From NCBI GenBank assembly GCA_963834015.1, contig CAWIAG010000004.1, forward strand, positions 1,178,001 to 1,242,000: a stretch of DNA of 64,000 bases. The letters are read 5' to 3'. The position numbers and the translations under genes were made by a program. Below the pieces are notes generated by a model, which did no database searches, was not told where the DNA came from, and worked only from the letters and a program-made list of their open reading frames with translations. The stretch's first letter is position 1. Every line of letters begins with the position of its first letter. This DNA is from FEN-1297 sp963834015. Its GTDB lineage: Bacteria > Bacteroidota > Ignavibacteria > Ignavibacteriales > Ignavibacteriaceae. This document shows positions 7,426-16,463 of the stretch, piece after piece.

Positions 7426-8318
7426 TAGCTGCAAAAAAAGGAACTACCACAAGTTCGTTTGGTACACCGGGAAGAATTAATCATGATTCTTCGCAGTTTT
7501 ATAACTCAAGACTTTATGAAGGATTAATTCCTGATGAAAAAGTAAAACAAATTGAAAATAAAGTCCCGAAAGAATTATTAAATAAACATTATTGTCATTC
7601 AAGCGAGAGTATGAGCGAACTTCCGGATAATTCTGTTCACTTAATGATTACTTCTCCTCCATATAATGTTACGAAAGAGTATGATAATAATCTTAATCTT
7701 GAAGAATATTTGCAAATATTAAAAAAAGTTTGGAAAGAAACTTATCGTGTTTTAGTTACGGGTGGTCGGGCTTGTATCAATGTTGCTAATCTTGGCCGAA
7801 AGCCTTACATACCTCTTCATAGTTACATTATAAATGCTATGTCGGAAATTGGATTTCAAATGCGTGGTGAAATTATTTGGAATAAGGCTTCAAGTGCAAG
7901 TCCATCCACCGCTTGGGGAAGTTGGCTCTCAGCAGCTAATCCCGTATTAAGGGATATTCATGAATATATTTTAATTTTTTCAAAAGATTCATATACTCAT
8001 GCAAGTAAAGGAAAAGAAAGTACAATAACAAAAGAAGAGTTTTTAGAATTAACTAAAAGTGTTTGGAGTTTCCCTGCAGTATCCGCAAAAAAAATTGGTC
8101 ATCCCGCACCTTTCCCCGAAGAACTTCCCAACCGTTTAATAAAACTATATTCATTCAAGCAGGATATTATCTTAGATCCATTCTTAGGTAGTGGAACAAC
8201 AAGTTTATCTGCAATAAAGAATAGTAGAAACTATGTAGGTTATGACACGAATAAAAAATATGTTGAACTTGCAGACAAAAGGGTAGCTGAATATGCAAAT
8301 CAAACAAAACTATTTTAA
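7410..8318 (+). CDS. DNA methyltransferase, beta-class N4-cytosine/N6-adenine
   Basis: 302 residues. It transfers a methyl group from S-adenosylmethionine to an exocyclic amine of the recognition site and protects host DNA from the partner nuclease. The catalytic motif TSPPY (81-85) comes before the AdoMet motif DPFLGSGTT (256-264), which is the beta-class order. SPPY favours N4-methylcytosine. A variable region between them (about 150-230) should carry target recognition. The end GYDTNKKYVELADKRV is standard for the family. The ATG at 7410 lies inside the end of the nuclease gene, indicating translational coupling. All motifs look intact. Confidence 0.9.
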   Translation: MGTRIIAAKKGTTTSSFGTPGRINHDSSQFYNSRLYEGLIPDEKVKQIENKVPKELLNKHYCHSSESMSELPDNSVHLMITSPPYNVTKEYDNNLNLEEYLQILKKVWKETYRVLVTGGRACINVANLGRKPYIPLHSYIINAMSEIGFQMRGEIIWNKASSASPSTAWGSWLSAANPVLRDIHEYILIFSKDSYTHASKGKESTITKEEFLELTKSVWSFPAVSAKKIGHPAPFPEELPNRLIKLYSFKQDIILDPFLGSGTTSLSAIKNSRNYVGYDTNKKYVELADKRVAEYANQTKLF

Positions 8319-8329
8319 GGGCAAGCGTT

Positions 8330-8568
8330 AATCTTTTTAATCTGTAAAAAATCAAAAGATTTTTTGTTATACTAAAGTCTTTCTTCGCCGGTCTCCGGCC
8401 TGCCGCCTCCGGTCTCCATTTCTTTAACACACAATATTTAAAATGAAAAGAATAAATCACATGAATTATTTAACGCGGATATTGAATTTTTCTCTGGCAA
8501 AAAAAACAGTAGATTTAAAAAATTAAATTTCTTAAATTCGCATCCGTAAAATCTGAAATGTTCTGCTG
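8330..8568 (+). repeat. Direct repeat right of the restriction-modification pair
   Basis: Second copy of 6432-6680. It starts about 10 bases after the methyltransferase stop and includes TGTAAAAAATC, CGGTCTCCGG, CTGCCGCCTCCGG, TTCTTTAACA, ACAGTAGATTTAAAAAATTA and TTCGCATCCGTAAAA. No inverted terminal repeat or transposase accompanies it. Confidence 0.85.
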
Positions 8569-9455
8569 TAACTAATTACTTAAAAAGATTAAATAAATGG
8601 TTAACAATCAATCATTCATTCACCCATTCAATCGTTCATCCTTCTTGTTAAAAAAGTTAACCGCTTAATTTTCAATAATTTAAGCGACAGAAAAAAAGGG
8701 GGTATAGGTAGGGTTAAATGATTTGATTTCAATAAGTTACCTCAAAAGTTTTGTCATTTTAGGCCGCTTTTGAGGCAGCATTTGGCGCTTTTCTCGTCAT
8801 TTTCGTGCTGCTTGTAGTTTGTAATCTCTTATATTTCAACAAATTGCCGTTTTGGCAATAAATGAAAAATCCGGTATCACAACCATCTGAAAATTTATAG
8901 TTGTAATTATTTTTTTATATTAAGATATCATTCTGAGCAGGTAAATAAAAACACACCCGGGACTATGAATAAAAATCGGAATTTCCCTAAAATAAACAAA
9001 AATACTTTTTCGTATAATTATCAATGGAGTTGAAAAATGGAAGAGGCAATTCATTTTAGGATAATTATATGACAAAGGAATAATCAATTCAGGGCGATAT
9101 GTTTGGAAACAAAACTTGCATTTCAAGCTGAAACTGATGCGGAATTACATAAGAAAATAAAGGACGGGCTAATAAGTTTTCTTGAGTGCTTTTCGGAACA
9201 GGAAATCAATGCTAAATCTTATTTACGGCACATACCCTTAAAATATCGTTTTTATGGCAATTGAAGCCTTTAATGACATGGATTTATTCGTTACAACCTA
9301 CAAGTGCAAATTACAATCTACGATCGGGAGAATTTAGATTTATATTTAAAATATCCAGCTCTTACTATTATTAATTTATTTATGAATTTATTTGAGGAAA
9401 GCATCTCGCTTACAATATATTACAAATGATTGTTTTTTTTTGTTTATATTTCAAT
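8569..9455. other. Intergenic region, no clear gene
   Basis: About 890 bp of AT-rich DNA. A short frame around 9073-9261 (FQAETDAELHKKIKDGLISF, ending KYRFYGN) has protein-like composition but no good start and no recognised family; it may be a gene fragment. Otherwise nothing supportable is seen. Confidence 0.4.
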
Positions 9456-9859
9456 ATGGGAAAACAGGAATTTGATAAAGAAAAACTCGTAGAATATTGG
9501 CTCGAAAGTGCCAGGGATGATTATGAAACAATGATAGCCATGTTTGATTCTAAAAAATATAACTGGTCATTGTTTGTCGGCCATCTAATGATAGAAAAAT
9601 ATTTAAAAGCATATTACTAAATGCAAATAATGATTTTCCTACATTCACGCATAACTTGTTACAATTGGCGGAAAAAAGTAGACTCGAAGTGGATGAAGAC
9701 AAAAAAAAGTTTTTATCAACTGTGACAGCTTTCAATATCAATGCAAGATATGATGACTATAAAATGAGCTTTCATCAAAAATGTACACTTGAGTTTACTT
9801 CTTATTGGCTTGAACAAATTAAAGTATTCAGAATATGGATAATGGAATTAATAAAATAA
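9456..9859 (+). pseudogene. HEPN-domain toxin, frameshifted
   Basis: The first frame (ATG 9456) gives MGKQEFDKEKLVEYWLESAR and GHLMIEKYLKAYY, then stops at 9618-9620. The second frame continues LLNANNDFPTFTHNLLQLAE to FRIWIMELIK, stopping at 9857-9859. Together they make one complete HEPN domain of the kind paired with MNT nucleotidyltransferases. The break lies near 9611-9616 (AAAGCATATTACTAA); removing two bases or adding one would restore the frame. A wild-type HEPN protein would act as an RNase toxin neutralised by its MNT partner. Here only truncated pieces can be made, so the toxin is probably dead while the antitoxin survives. It overlaps the MNT gene by 25 bases. Confidence 0.85.
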
Positions 9860-10182
9860 TTGGAGAATTTGTCTCGGCAGTGTCCAGGCAAACTACGGGT
9901 TTTACTACCGCCTATGTTTTTGGATCCTATGCTAAAAATATGCAGAAGCCAACAAGCGATATTGATATTGCATTAATATTTGACCAATTAAATGATAATG
10001 ATCGATTCGATTTACAGGTTCAATTAATATTATTGGCTTCAAAATTTGATTTTAGAATAGAACCGCATCCGCTATCGATTGAAGATTTTAACGCCTATAC
10101 TCCGTTTACTTCAGAAATTAAAAAGACCGGAATTGAAGTAAAGCCTATGATACCCAATAATAAAAATGATTTAACCACTTAA
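9835..10182 (+). CDS. MNT-domain nucleotidyltransferase antitoxin
   Basis: 115 residues from ATG at 9835. The minimal nucleotidyltransferase motif is complete: G30 S31 in FGSYAKNMQKP, then D42 and D44 in SDIDIALI. In studied HEPN/MNT systems this protein modifies (AMPylates) and silences the HEPN partner. Its start lies inside the end of the HEPN gene, the usual coupled arrangement. The protein seems intact although the partner is frameshifted. A decayed relative of its first 40 codons lies at 6272-6400. Confidence 0.85.
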   Translation: MDNGINKIIGEFVSAVSRQTTGFTTAYVFGSYAKNMQKPTSDIDIALIFDQLNDNDRFDLQVQLILLASKFDFRIEPHPLSIEDFNAYTPFTSEIKKTGIEVKPMIPNNKNDLTT

Positions 10183-10602
10183 TATTTCATTCGGGTAATA
10201 TAAATTATTGAATTTTATTACAGGATATAGGCTTCGCTTTGTCATCACATATGGTGGCATGACTGAGGGGATTCAGGAGGAGGTTTTTTTTGGATTTTTT
10301 TGTTATAAATATTTCGCCACTGCCGGGGCTTAGACATGGGAAATAAATACAAATGCGTCATATCAACAACACATTATTTAAATTGATTTTATACGCCCAA
10401 AATGATAAGTTTAATGTCAAAGTTTAATGGTAGCAATCTTGGACTTCTTTTCGTTGAATTCATTCCTTTTATTATCCCGCCGGGTTTTCAGACGGCCGGA
10501 AAAATTCAATACTGAGAGTGTTATTTTCTATATTAATACTAATCATTGTTCCCTTCAAAATATAAATACTTTTGAAAAATCGAATTCTAAAGGAGAAATT
10601 TA
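10183..10602. other. Intergenic region before sdhCAB, with a half REP unit
   Basis: No gene seen. At about 10297-10332 the sequence TTTTTTTGTTATAAATATTTCG followed by CCACTGCCGGGGCTTAG (split here) closely resembles the REP unit at 17585-17616 (TTATAAATATTTCGTCCCTG, CCGGGACTAAG). It is a diverged copy away from the transposase. The sdh promoter must also lie in this stretch, but I cannot place it confidently. Confidence 0.5.
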
Positions 10603-11256
10603 ATGGGTTGGCTTTTGCGGTCCGTAACTTCATCTATCGGTAAAAAAATATTAATGGCCTTTACCGGTATCCTGCTTATCATTTATTTGCTGATTCACCT
10701 TGCGGGTAATCTTACTTTGTTCTGGGGCGCTAAGGCTTTTACTTCTTACGCCGGTATACTGGAAATTATTAAACCGCTGATAAGGGTTATTGAAATTATA
10801 TTGGCCTTAATATTTGTGCTCCATATTTTTAACGGCGGATGGGTCTGGTTTGAAAATAAAATGGCTAAATCCAAAAACTATAAGGTGAACGCAAAGTCAA
10901 AGAACAGTTCAATATTTTCAAGGACTATGATACAATCGGGCAGCTTAATATTCATCTTCCTTATAATCCACTTAAAAACAATCTGGTACCTTTACAATTT
11001 TGCGGGCCAGGACAACCTTTATAAAATTGTTAGTACTAACTTTATGGACCCTGTGTATTCATGGTTTTATGTGCTCGCAATGATTCTTCTCGGGTTCCAT
11101 CTTAACCACGGATTCCAAAGCGCTTTTCAAACTATGGGCTGGAACCATAAAAAATATTTTCCGCTTATTGAGGCCTTAGGTACCATCTATTCTGTAGTGG
11201 TTGCAGCAGGGTTTGCTTCGCTGCCTATTTACTTTTTATATTTTCAAGGAAGGTAA
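10603..11256 (+). CDS. sdhC: Succinate dehydrogenase/fumarate reductase cytochrome b subunit
   Basis: 217 residues. It is the membrane anchor that carries heme b and passes electrons between the catalytic subunits and the menaquinone pool. Five hydrophobic segments are visible (about 14-36, 60-82, 108-130, 150-170, 188-212), matching the class B, single-anchor, diheme type. Candidate heme ligands are H32 (LIHLAGN), H74 (VLHIFNGG), H123 (IIHLK) and H166 (GFHLNHG). A strong ribosome site AAAGGAGAAA precedes the ATG. It is first in an sdhCAB operon with a 3-base gap to sdhA. No separate sdhD is present, as expected for this class. Confidence 0.95.
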   Translation: MGWLLRSVTSSIGKKILMAFTGILLIIYLLIHLAGNLTLFWGAKAFTSYAGILEIIKPLIRVIEIILALIFVLHIFNGGWVWFENKMAKSKNYKVNAKSKNSSIFSRTMIQSGSLIFIFLIIHLKTIWYLYNFAGQDNLYKIVSTNFMDPVYSWFYVLAMILLGFHLNHGFQSAFQTMGWNHKKYFPLIEALGTIYSVVVAAGFASLPIYFLYFQGR

Positions 11257-11259
11257 CTT

Positions 11260-13170
11260 ATGGGAAATCTAAATTCAAAAGTGCCCTCCGGGCCGGTTGA
11301 AAGCAAATGGACTGATTTTAAATTTAATCTGAAGCTTGTTAATCCCGCTAACAAAAGAAAGTATGATATTATTGTCGTCGGTACAGGACTGGCAGGCGCA
11401 TCCGCGGCAGCTTCTCTTGGCGAACTGGGATATAATGTAAAAGCATTCTGCTTCCATGACAGCCCCCGCCGCGCGCATAGCATCTCCGCACAGGGCGGTA
11501 TTAACGCCGCAAAGAATTATCAGAATGACGGCAACTCAGTCTTCCGATTGTTTTATGATACTATTAAAGGCGGCGACTTCCGTTCACGCGAAGCAAATGT
11601 TTACAGGCTGGCTGAAGTAAGCGGCAATATAATTGACCAGTGCGTTGCCCAGGGCGTCCCTTTTGCAAGGGAATACGGCGGCCTGCTTGATAACCGCTCT
11701 TTCGGCGGCGCTCAGGTTTCAAGAACTTTTTATGCCAGGGGCCAAACGGGACAGCAGCTTCTTCTCGGAGCTTACAGCGCTCTCAGCAGGCAGATCAGCC
11801 TCGGCACCGTAAAAATGTTTAACAGGCGGGAAATGCTGGATGTTGTGGTTACTGACGGCATTGCCCGCGGTATTGTTGTAAGAAATTTACTCAATGGTGA
11901 AATTGAAAAATATTCGGCGCATGCAGTTGTGCTTGCTACCGGCGGTTATGCAAATGTATTTTTCCTTTCAACCAACGCTATGAACAGCAATGCTACGGCA
12001 ATATGGCGCGCTCATAAAAAAGGCGCGTACTTTGCTAATCCATGCTTTACACAAATTCACCCAACCTGTATTCCCCTTCATGGTGATTCGCAGTCAAAGC
12101 TTACTTTGATGAGCGAAAGCCTCAGGAATGATGGAAGGGTGTGGGTTCCGAAAAAGAAAGACGATAACCGGCGCCCGGATCAGATCCCGGAAGATGAAAG
12201 AGACTATTATCTGGAAAGAAAGTACCCGTCCTACGGCAATCTTTCACCCAGGGACATTTCTTCAAGAAGCGCCAAGGAAGTATGCGATGAGGGAAGGGGA
12301 GTTAACGGCGGCGAAGCCGTTTACCTCGATTTTGAAGAAGCAATAAAAAGGCTTGGTAAAAAAGAAATTGAAGAACGTTACGGCAATCTTTTTGAAATTT
12401 ATGAAACAATCACCGGTGAAAATCCCTATAACGTACCTATGCAGATCTATCCAGCGCCTCATTATACTATGGGCGGTTTATGGGTGGATTATAATTTAAT
12501 GAGTACTATCCCCGGGTTGTTTGTTCTCGGCGAAGCAAATTTTTCCGATCACGGCGCAAACAGGCTCGGCGCAAGCGCACTAATGCAGGGCCTGGCCGAC
12601 GGGTATTTTGTTATTCCTTATACTATAGGTGATTATCTTGCCGGCCAGAAACCCGCTCTGGTTTCTACTGAGCATGAAGAATTTAATAAATCAGTTACAG
12701 CCGTTAAAGATCAGGTTTTTAAGCTGCTTTCTATTCACGGGAATATGACGGTTGATGAAATCCATAAAAAACTCGGCAGGCTGATGTGGAATAAAGTAGG
12801 TATGGCAAGAAATGAAAAAGGTTTGAAGGAAGTTATCACGGAGATAAAAGAACTCCGCGATGAATTCTGGAAGAATGTAAATGTAGTCGGCAAGGGCGAC
12901 GACTTTAATCAAACACTTGAACGCGCCGGTCGCGTTGCAGATTATCTTGAACTGGGCGAGCTTATGGCTGTAGATGCCCTGCACAGGAATGAATCCTGCG
13001 GCGGGCACTTCAGGGAGGAGTACCAGACTGAAGAAGGCGAGGCCAAACGCGATGATGAAAATTTCAGGTATGTTGCCGCCTGGGAATTTGAAGATAACGG
13101 CAAATGGAAGTTAAATAAAGAAGAGCTTGAATTTGAGTCTTTACACTTAGCCCAGAGGAGTTATAAATAA
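11260..13170 (+). CDS. sdhA: Succinate dehydrogenase/fumarate reductase flavoprotein subunit
   Basis: 636 residues, normal length for the class B enzyme. It oxidises succinate to fumarate (or the reverse) using covalently bound FAD. The dinucleotide-binding motif VVGTGLAGASAAASLGELGY is at about 39-58, and the FAD-linking histidine is H73 in AHSISAQGGINA. Substrate and active-site regions include FTQIHPTCIP and RLGASALMQGLADG, and the C-terminal ESCGGHFREEYQT is typical. The ATG overlaps nothing but follows sdhC by 3 bases, with AAGGAAGGTAAC as ribosome site. The last base of its stop is the first base of the sdhB start codon, so translation is coupled. Confidence 0.97.
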   Translation: MGNLNSKVPSGPVESKWTDFKFNLKLVNPANKRKYDIIVVGTGLAGASAAASLGELGYNVKAFCFHDSPRRAHSISAQGGINAAKNYQNDGNSVFRLFYDTIKGGDFRSREANVYRLAEVSGNIIDQCVAQGVPFAREYGGLLDNRSFGGAQVSRTFYARGQTGQQLLLGAYSALSRQISLGTVKMFNRREMLDVVVTDGIARGIVVRNLLNGEIEKYSAHAVVLATGGYANVFFLSTNAMNSNATAIWRAHKKGAYFANPCFTQIHPTCIPLHGDSQSKLTLMSESLRNDGRVWVPKKKDDNRRPDQIPEDERDYYLERKYPSYGNLSPRDISSRSAKEVCDEGRGVNGGEAVYLDFEEAIKRLGKKEIEERYGNLFEIYETITGENPYNVPMQIYPAPHYTMGGLWVDYNLMSTIPGLFVLGEANFSDHGANRLGASALMQGLADGYFVIPYTIGDYLAGQKPALVSTEHEEFNKSVTAVKDQVFKLLSIHGNMTVDEIHKKLGRLMWNKVGMARNEKGLKEVITEIKELRDEFWKNVNVVGKGDDFNQTLERAGRVADYLELGELMAVDALHRNESCGGHFREEYQTEEGEAKRDDENFRYVAAWEFEDNGKWKLNKEELEFESLHLAQRSYK

Positions 13171-13940
13171 TGGACAACAAAAAATTAAATATAAAATTAA
13201 AAATCTGGCGCCAGGCCGGGCCTAAAGCCGTGGGCTCATTTGTAAGTTATGATGTTGCGGTTTCTCCCGATGCATCTTTTCTTGAAATGCTTGATGAACT
13301 TAACAACGATCTTGAAAAGAAAAACCTGGAACCGGTTACTTTTGAAAGCGACTGCCGTGAAGGAATTTGCGGCACTTGCGGACTGGTTATTAACGGAGAG
13401 CCCCACGGGCCTTTGCGTAAGATAGCTACATGCCAGCTTCACATGAGGCATTTTAAAGACGGTGAAACAATTTACGTTGAACCTTTCCGCGCCCGCGCTT
13501 TCCCCGTAATTAAAGATCTTGCGGTTGACCGCTCTGCATTTGATAAAATAATTCAGGCGGGTGGATTTATCTCCGTTAATACCGGCGGTGTGCCTGATGC
13601 AAATTCAATTCTCATTTCAAAAGATACCGCCGCGGAAGCATTTGATTCCGCCGCATGCATTGGCTGCGGAGCCTGTGTAGCCGCATGCAAGAACGGTTCT
13701 GCAATGCTGTTCGTCAGCGCTAAAGTAACTCAGTTTGCAGTACTGCCCCAGGGAATGCCCGAAAGGCAAAGCAGGGTTGAGTCTATGGTGGCAAAAATGG
13801 ATGAACTTGGCTTCGGGAGCTGTTCCAATACCTATGCCTGCGAAGCCGAATGCCCCAAAGGAATTTCAGTAAGAAATATCGCCCGGCTTAACAGGGAATA
13901 CTTCTCTGCCAAACTGAAGTCAAGGAATGTAGAAACCTGA
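13170..13940 (+). CDS. sdhB: Succinate dehydrogenase/fumarate reductase iron-sulfur subunit
   Basis: 256 residues. It carries the electron wire from FAD to heme. A plant-type [2Fe-2S] site is formed by C62, C67, C70 and C88 (CREGICGTC, ATCQLH). The second domain has C163, C166, C169 and C173 (CIGCGACVAAC) and C218, C224, C228 (GSCSNTYACEAECPKG), which provide the [4Fe-4S] and [3Fe-4S] ligands. The start overlaps the sdhA stop by one base. It is the last gene of the operon; a strong terminator hairpin lies about 350 bases downstream after repeat DNA. Confidence 0.96.
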   Translation: MDNKKLNIKLKIWRQAGPKAVGSFVSYDVAVSPDASFLEMLDELNNDLEKKNLEPVTFESDCREGICGTCGLVINGEPHGPLRKIATCQLHMRHFKDGETIYVEPFRARAFPVIKDLAVDRSAFDKIIQAGGFISVNTGGVPDANSILISKDTAAEAFDSAACIGCGACVAACKNGSAMLFVSAKVTQFAVLPQGMPERQSRVESMVAKMDELGFGSCSNTYACEAECPKGISVRNIARLNREYFSAKLKSRNVET

Positions 13941-13967
13941 AATAATTTTTAAATCAACCCCGGCATT

Positions 13968-14000
13968 TAAAGTAGCCCCGACATTTATGTCGGGGTTAGA
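13968..14000 (+). repeat. MITE-family hairpin, partial copy
   Basis: A GTAGCCCCGAC...GTCGGGGTTA hairpin followed by CCGGACTTTAGTCCATTAAA (about 14022-14041). Both blocks also occur in the copy at 20576-20680. It lies just downstream of sdhB and may double as an mRNA 3' stabiliser. Confidence 0.6.
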
Positions 14001-14105
14001 TAATGACAACTCACCTATTCCGGACTTTAGTCCATTAAATGTGTTGTAGTAAACCATTTCTCCAGAGGCGGAAAGGTAAAACGGTTGGGAAGCATTTTGT
14101 ACTGC

Positions 14106-14141
14106 ATCATTAACACCTCGATTAATCGTGGTGTTAATGAT
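14106..14141. repeat. 36-bp palindrome (TTAACAC...GTGTTAA family)
   Basis: A near-perfect inverted repeat with arms ATCATTAACACCTCGATT and its complement, one mismatch near the centre. A sister palindrome with GC-richer arms lies at 27714-27743. Possible roles are a protein-binding operator or a cruciform/REP-type repeat. Confidence 0.65.
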
Positions 14142-14286
14142 ATTAAATTAATCGTTCTTAACCGTTTGGATCACTTCCCCTGGAAAAGTATGTTTAAATG
14201 GTTCTTCACAGGATTTCTCAAAATCTGTTTTATTGGTAAACTGTAAAAATTACAATTATATTGATCATATATAATCGAAATACGTT

Positions 14287-14318
14287 AAAATCCCGTTCAT
14301 TTTGATCGGGATTTTTTT
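14287..14318 (+). terminator. Rho-independent terminator after sdhCAB
   Basis: The stem AAATCCCG / CGGGATTT with an 11-base loop is followed at once by a run of T (14312-14318). It is the only clear intrinsic terminator between sdhB and the next gene, so it probably ends the sdh transcript. It also has A residues on the left side and may work weakly in reverse. Confidence 0.8.
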
Positions 14319-14479
14319 ATTTTAATGTTTAACATATTTCATTTATTTAGCGGTTCCGGGTGGTAGGTGGTTTATGCTGTAAATGCTGCTCCTTTACGGT
14401 AAAGTTCAGGCTTGTTTATTAAGTTCGCAAAGTCTTATGGCAGCACATTTAAATAAGACAGTAAGGGATAAAATAAATT

Positions 14480-16462
14480 ATGTTCGAAAAAGAAATAAAG
14501 TTTATATCGGATTTTCACCTTAACAAAGTTAAGAGTTTTGGCTCTTTCATCAGCTTTGAAAGAATGCTTAATAGTTCTATGCATCCGGCGGTTATTCAGT
14601 ATATTTCTGCCGAACTTGATTATTTAATTTCAGTTGACCGGAAACGCCTTCTTCGTGAATCGGTATTTGATTACAGCGGGCCGGAAACAGTTAAGTATTT
14701 TGCTTTAATCGCCCAGGAAGTTAAGAAATCCAAGGAAATATCTTTTGAAGATCTCAAGCAGCTTGTTGTACAGGCGGTTTCTTTCAATCTGAATTTTCTT
14801 GTGCGTCCAAAGTGGTCTCTTTCAAAGCTTATTTATAATGAAGAGCAGGAAAGGTCAATTGAAGAAATCAGGCTTAATTTAAACTATATTTATTTCTATG
14901 ATTATATTAAAAGCATTTTCTTATCATACATTTCAAAAAGAAAGCTTTCAGGTTTAAGCGTAACCGAATTTGAGCTGATCTTAAATAAAATTGATAATGA
15001 ACTATTCTCAGCCCAGCCTCAAAAACTGGTTGATCATGCCCTCTTTTCAATGACGGAATTTTTTAACCCGGGTGAAATAGATAAAACCCAATTATCCGCG
15101 TACTCGCTGGAATTATTCCTGAAAGAAAAGAACCTGGGGGATTATCTTTCCAGGCTCAGAAAAGCCGTCCCTGAAGATTCCGGCCGGAAATATGATGTTG
15201 AGGATTTAAAAAATATTATTTATTCATCCGTTTCTATTGATGAATTCCCGCTGAAGCCGCTTGAAGAAATTCCGGAAAATGAAGCGCAGCGGAAGGATGA
15301 TGAAATAATTCAGAAGGATGAAGAAAAAGAAATTCTTTTGCCCTTTGGAGAAGAAGAAGAGAAATCACAGCCGTCTTTTCCTGTAGAAGATAATACCGGC
15401 GGAGAAACAGTTGAAGAAGAACCTGAAGAAAAAATTGACGGGGAAATTTCCTTTCAAAAAATAAATGAGGGCATTACGGAGCAGGAAAGTCTTGATGAAT
15501 TATTGAAAATAAATTTTGAAGAAGAAATTCAACAGGTGGAAAGTATTGAAGAAATATCCGTTGAGTCAGTTGATCAGGAATTAATAGAAGAAAAACCGGA
15601 AGAGGTTTTCCCACCGGCTGAAGAATTGGAATTACCTGTAATCCATGAACCTGTGGTTGAAGCACCTTTTATAGAAGAATCAGTGGTAGAAGAACCGGTA
15701 CCTGAAGAACCGGTACTTGAAGAACAGCCTGTTGAGGAAAATAAAATTAGTGAAGAGCCTCAACCCGCAGAAGGAATAAAAGAAGAAGTAAATCCTGCCG
15801 GAGCTCCTGCGCCGGATGAAGAAATTAAGAGCGAAGATATTGATACCGGGGTTTTAGCTGATGAAGATTTCTTTTCATTGTTCACAGAAGAAATGAAAAG
15901 GGTTGAGGAAAACGATGCAGATCTTAAGCATGATGCGGATGAGATTAACTCTGAAGCCGGGAAAAAAGACGAATTTGATTCGTTTCTTGATTTTGAAGAA
16001 GAAACGGAAAACCTTTTAAGAGCTTTTAAGGAAACAGAAGATGAATTGAATTCAAAAGATATCGGGTTGTTCCAGGATTCGGATTCCGTAACGGAAAAAG
16101 CAGCAATGGACCTTATTAAAGATTTTCATGATGAAAACGAAATAAAAGATACCCCGGTTCCGCCGGCAAAAGAAGTTGATACTGCTAAGCCCGTTAAGAA
16201 AAACGGCAAAAATAAAGACAAGAAAACCAGGAATATACTTGATTCCATAAGTAATAATGATGTTGAAAAAATAATTTTTAATGTATTTAATGATGACCGG
16301 GAAGATTTTTCAACTACTATAGAAAAGCTTAATGAATGTGCCAATTATGATGAAGCAACGGAAATATTAAAAAGTGTGTTTTTAACTTACCGTGTAAATC
16401 CTTATACAAAGGACGCTTTAACTTTAACTAATTCAGTTGCAAATTATTTTACACGGGATTAA
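14480..16462 (+). CDS. Long acidic protein of unknown function
   Basis: 660 residues from ATG at 14480. The N-terminal 250 residues look folded and helical (FISDFHLNKVKSFGSFISF, ILNKIDNELFSAQPQKLVDH). Residues of about 265-560 are low-complexity and strongly acidic, with many E-E-P and V-E-E-P motifs (VVEEPVPEEPVLEEQPVEE), and are probably disordered. A short folded C-terminal domain follows (about 585-660, NDVEKIIFNVFNDDREDF, then LTLTNSVANYFTRD). There is no signal peptide or membrane segment. It ends one base before obgE, so the two are co-transcribed. The family appears confined to this group of bacteria. A scaffold or regulatory role is possible but unsupported. Confidence 0.75.
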   Translation: MFEKEIKFISDFHLNKVKSFGSFISFERMLNSSMHPAVIQYISAELDYLISVDRKRLLRESVFDYSGPETVKYFALIAQEVKKSKEISFEDLKQLVVQAVSFNLNFLVRPKWSLSKLIYNEEQERSIEEIRLNLNYIYFYDYIKSIFLSYISKRKLSGLSVTEFELILNKIDNELFSAQPQKLVDHALFSMTEFFNPGEIDKTQLSAYSLELFLKEKNLGDYLSRLRKAVPEDSGRKYDVEDLKNIIYSSVSIDEFPLKPLEEIPENEAQRKDDEIIQKDEEKEILLPFGEEEEKSQPSFPVEDNTGGETVEEEPEEKIDGEISFQKINEGITEQESLDELLKINFEEEIQQVESIEEISVESVDQELIEEKPEEVFPPAEELELPVIHEPVVEAPFIEESVVEEPVPEEPVLEEQPVEENKISEEPQPAEGIKEEVNPAGAPAPDEEIKSEDIDTGVLADEDFFSLFTEEMKRVEENDADLKHDADEINSEAGKKDEFDSFLDFEEETENLLRAFKETEDELNSKDIGLFQDSDSVTEKAAMDLIKDFHDENEIKDTPVPPAKEVDTAKPVKKNGKNKDKKTRNILDSISNNDVEKIIFNVFNDDREDFSTTIEKLNECANYDEATEILKSVFLTYRVNPYTKDALTLTNSVANYFTRD

Positions 16463-16463
16463 T

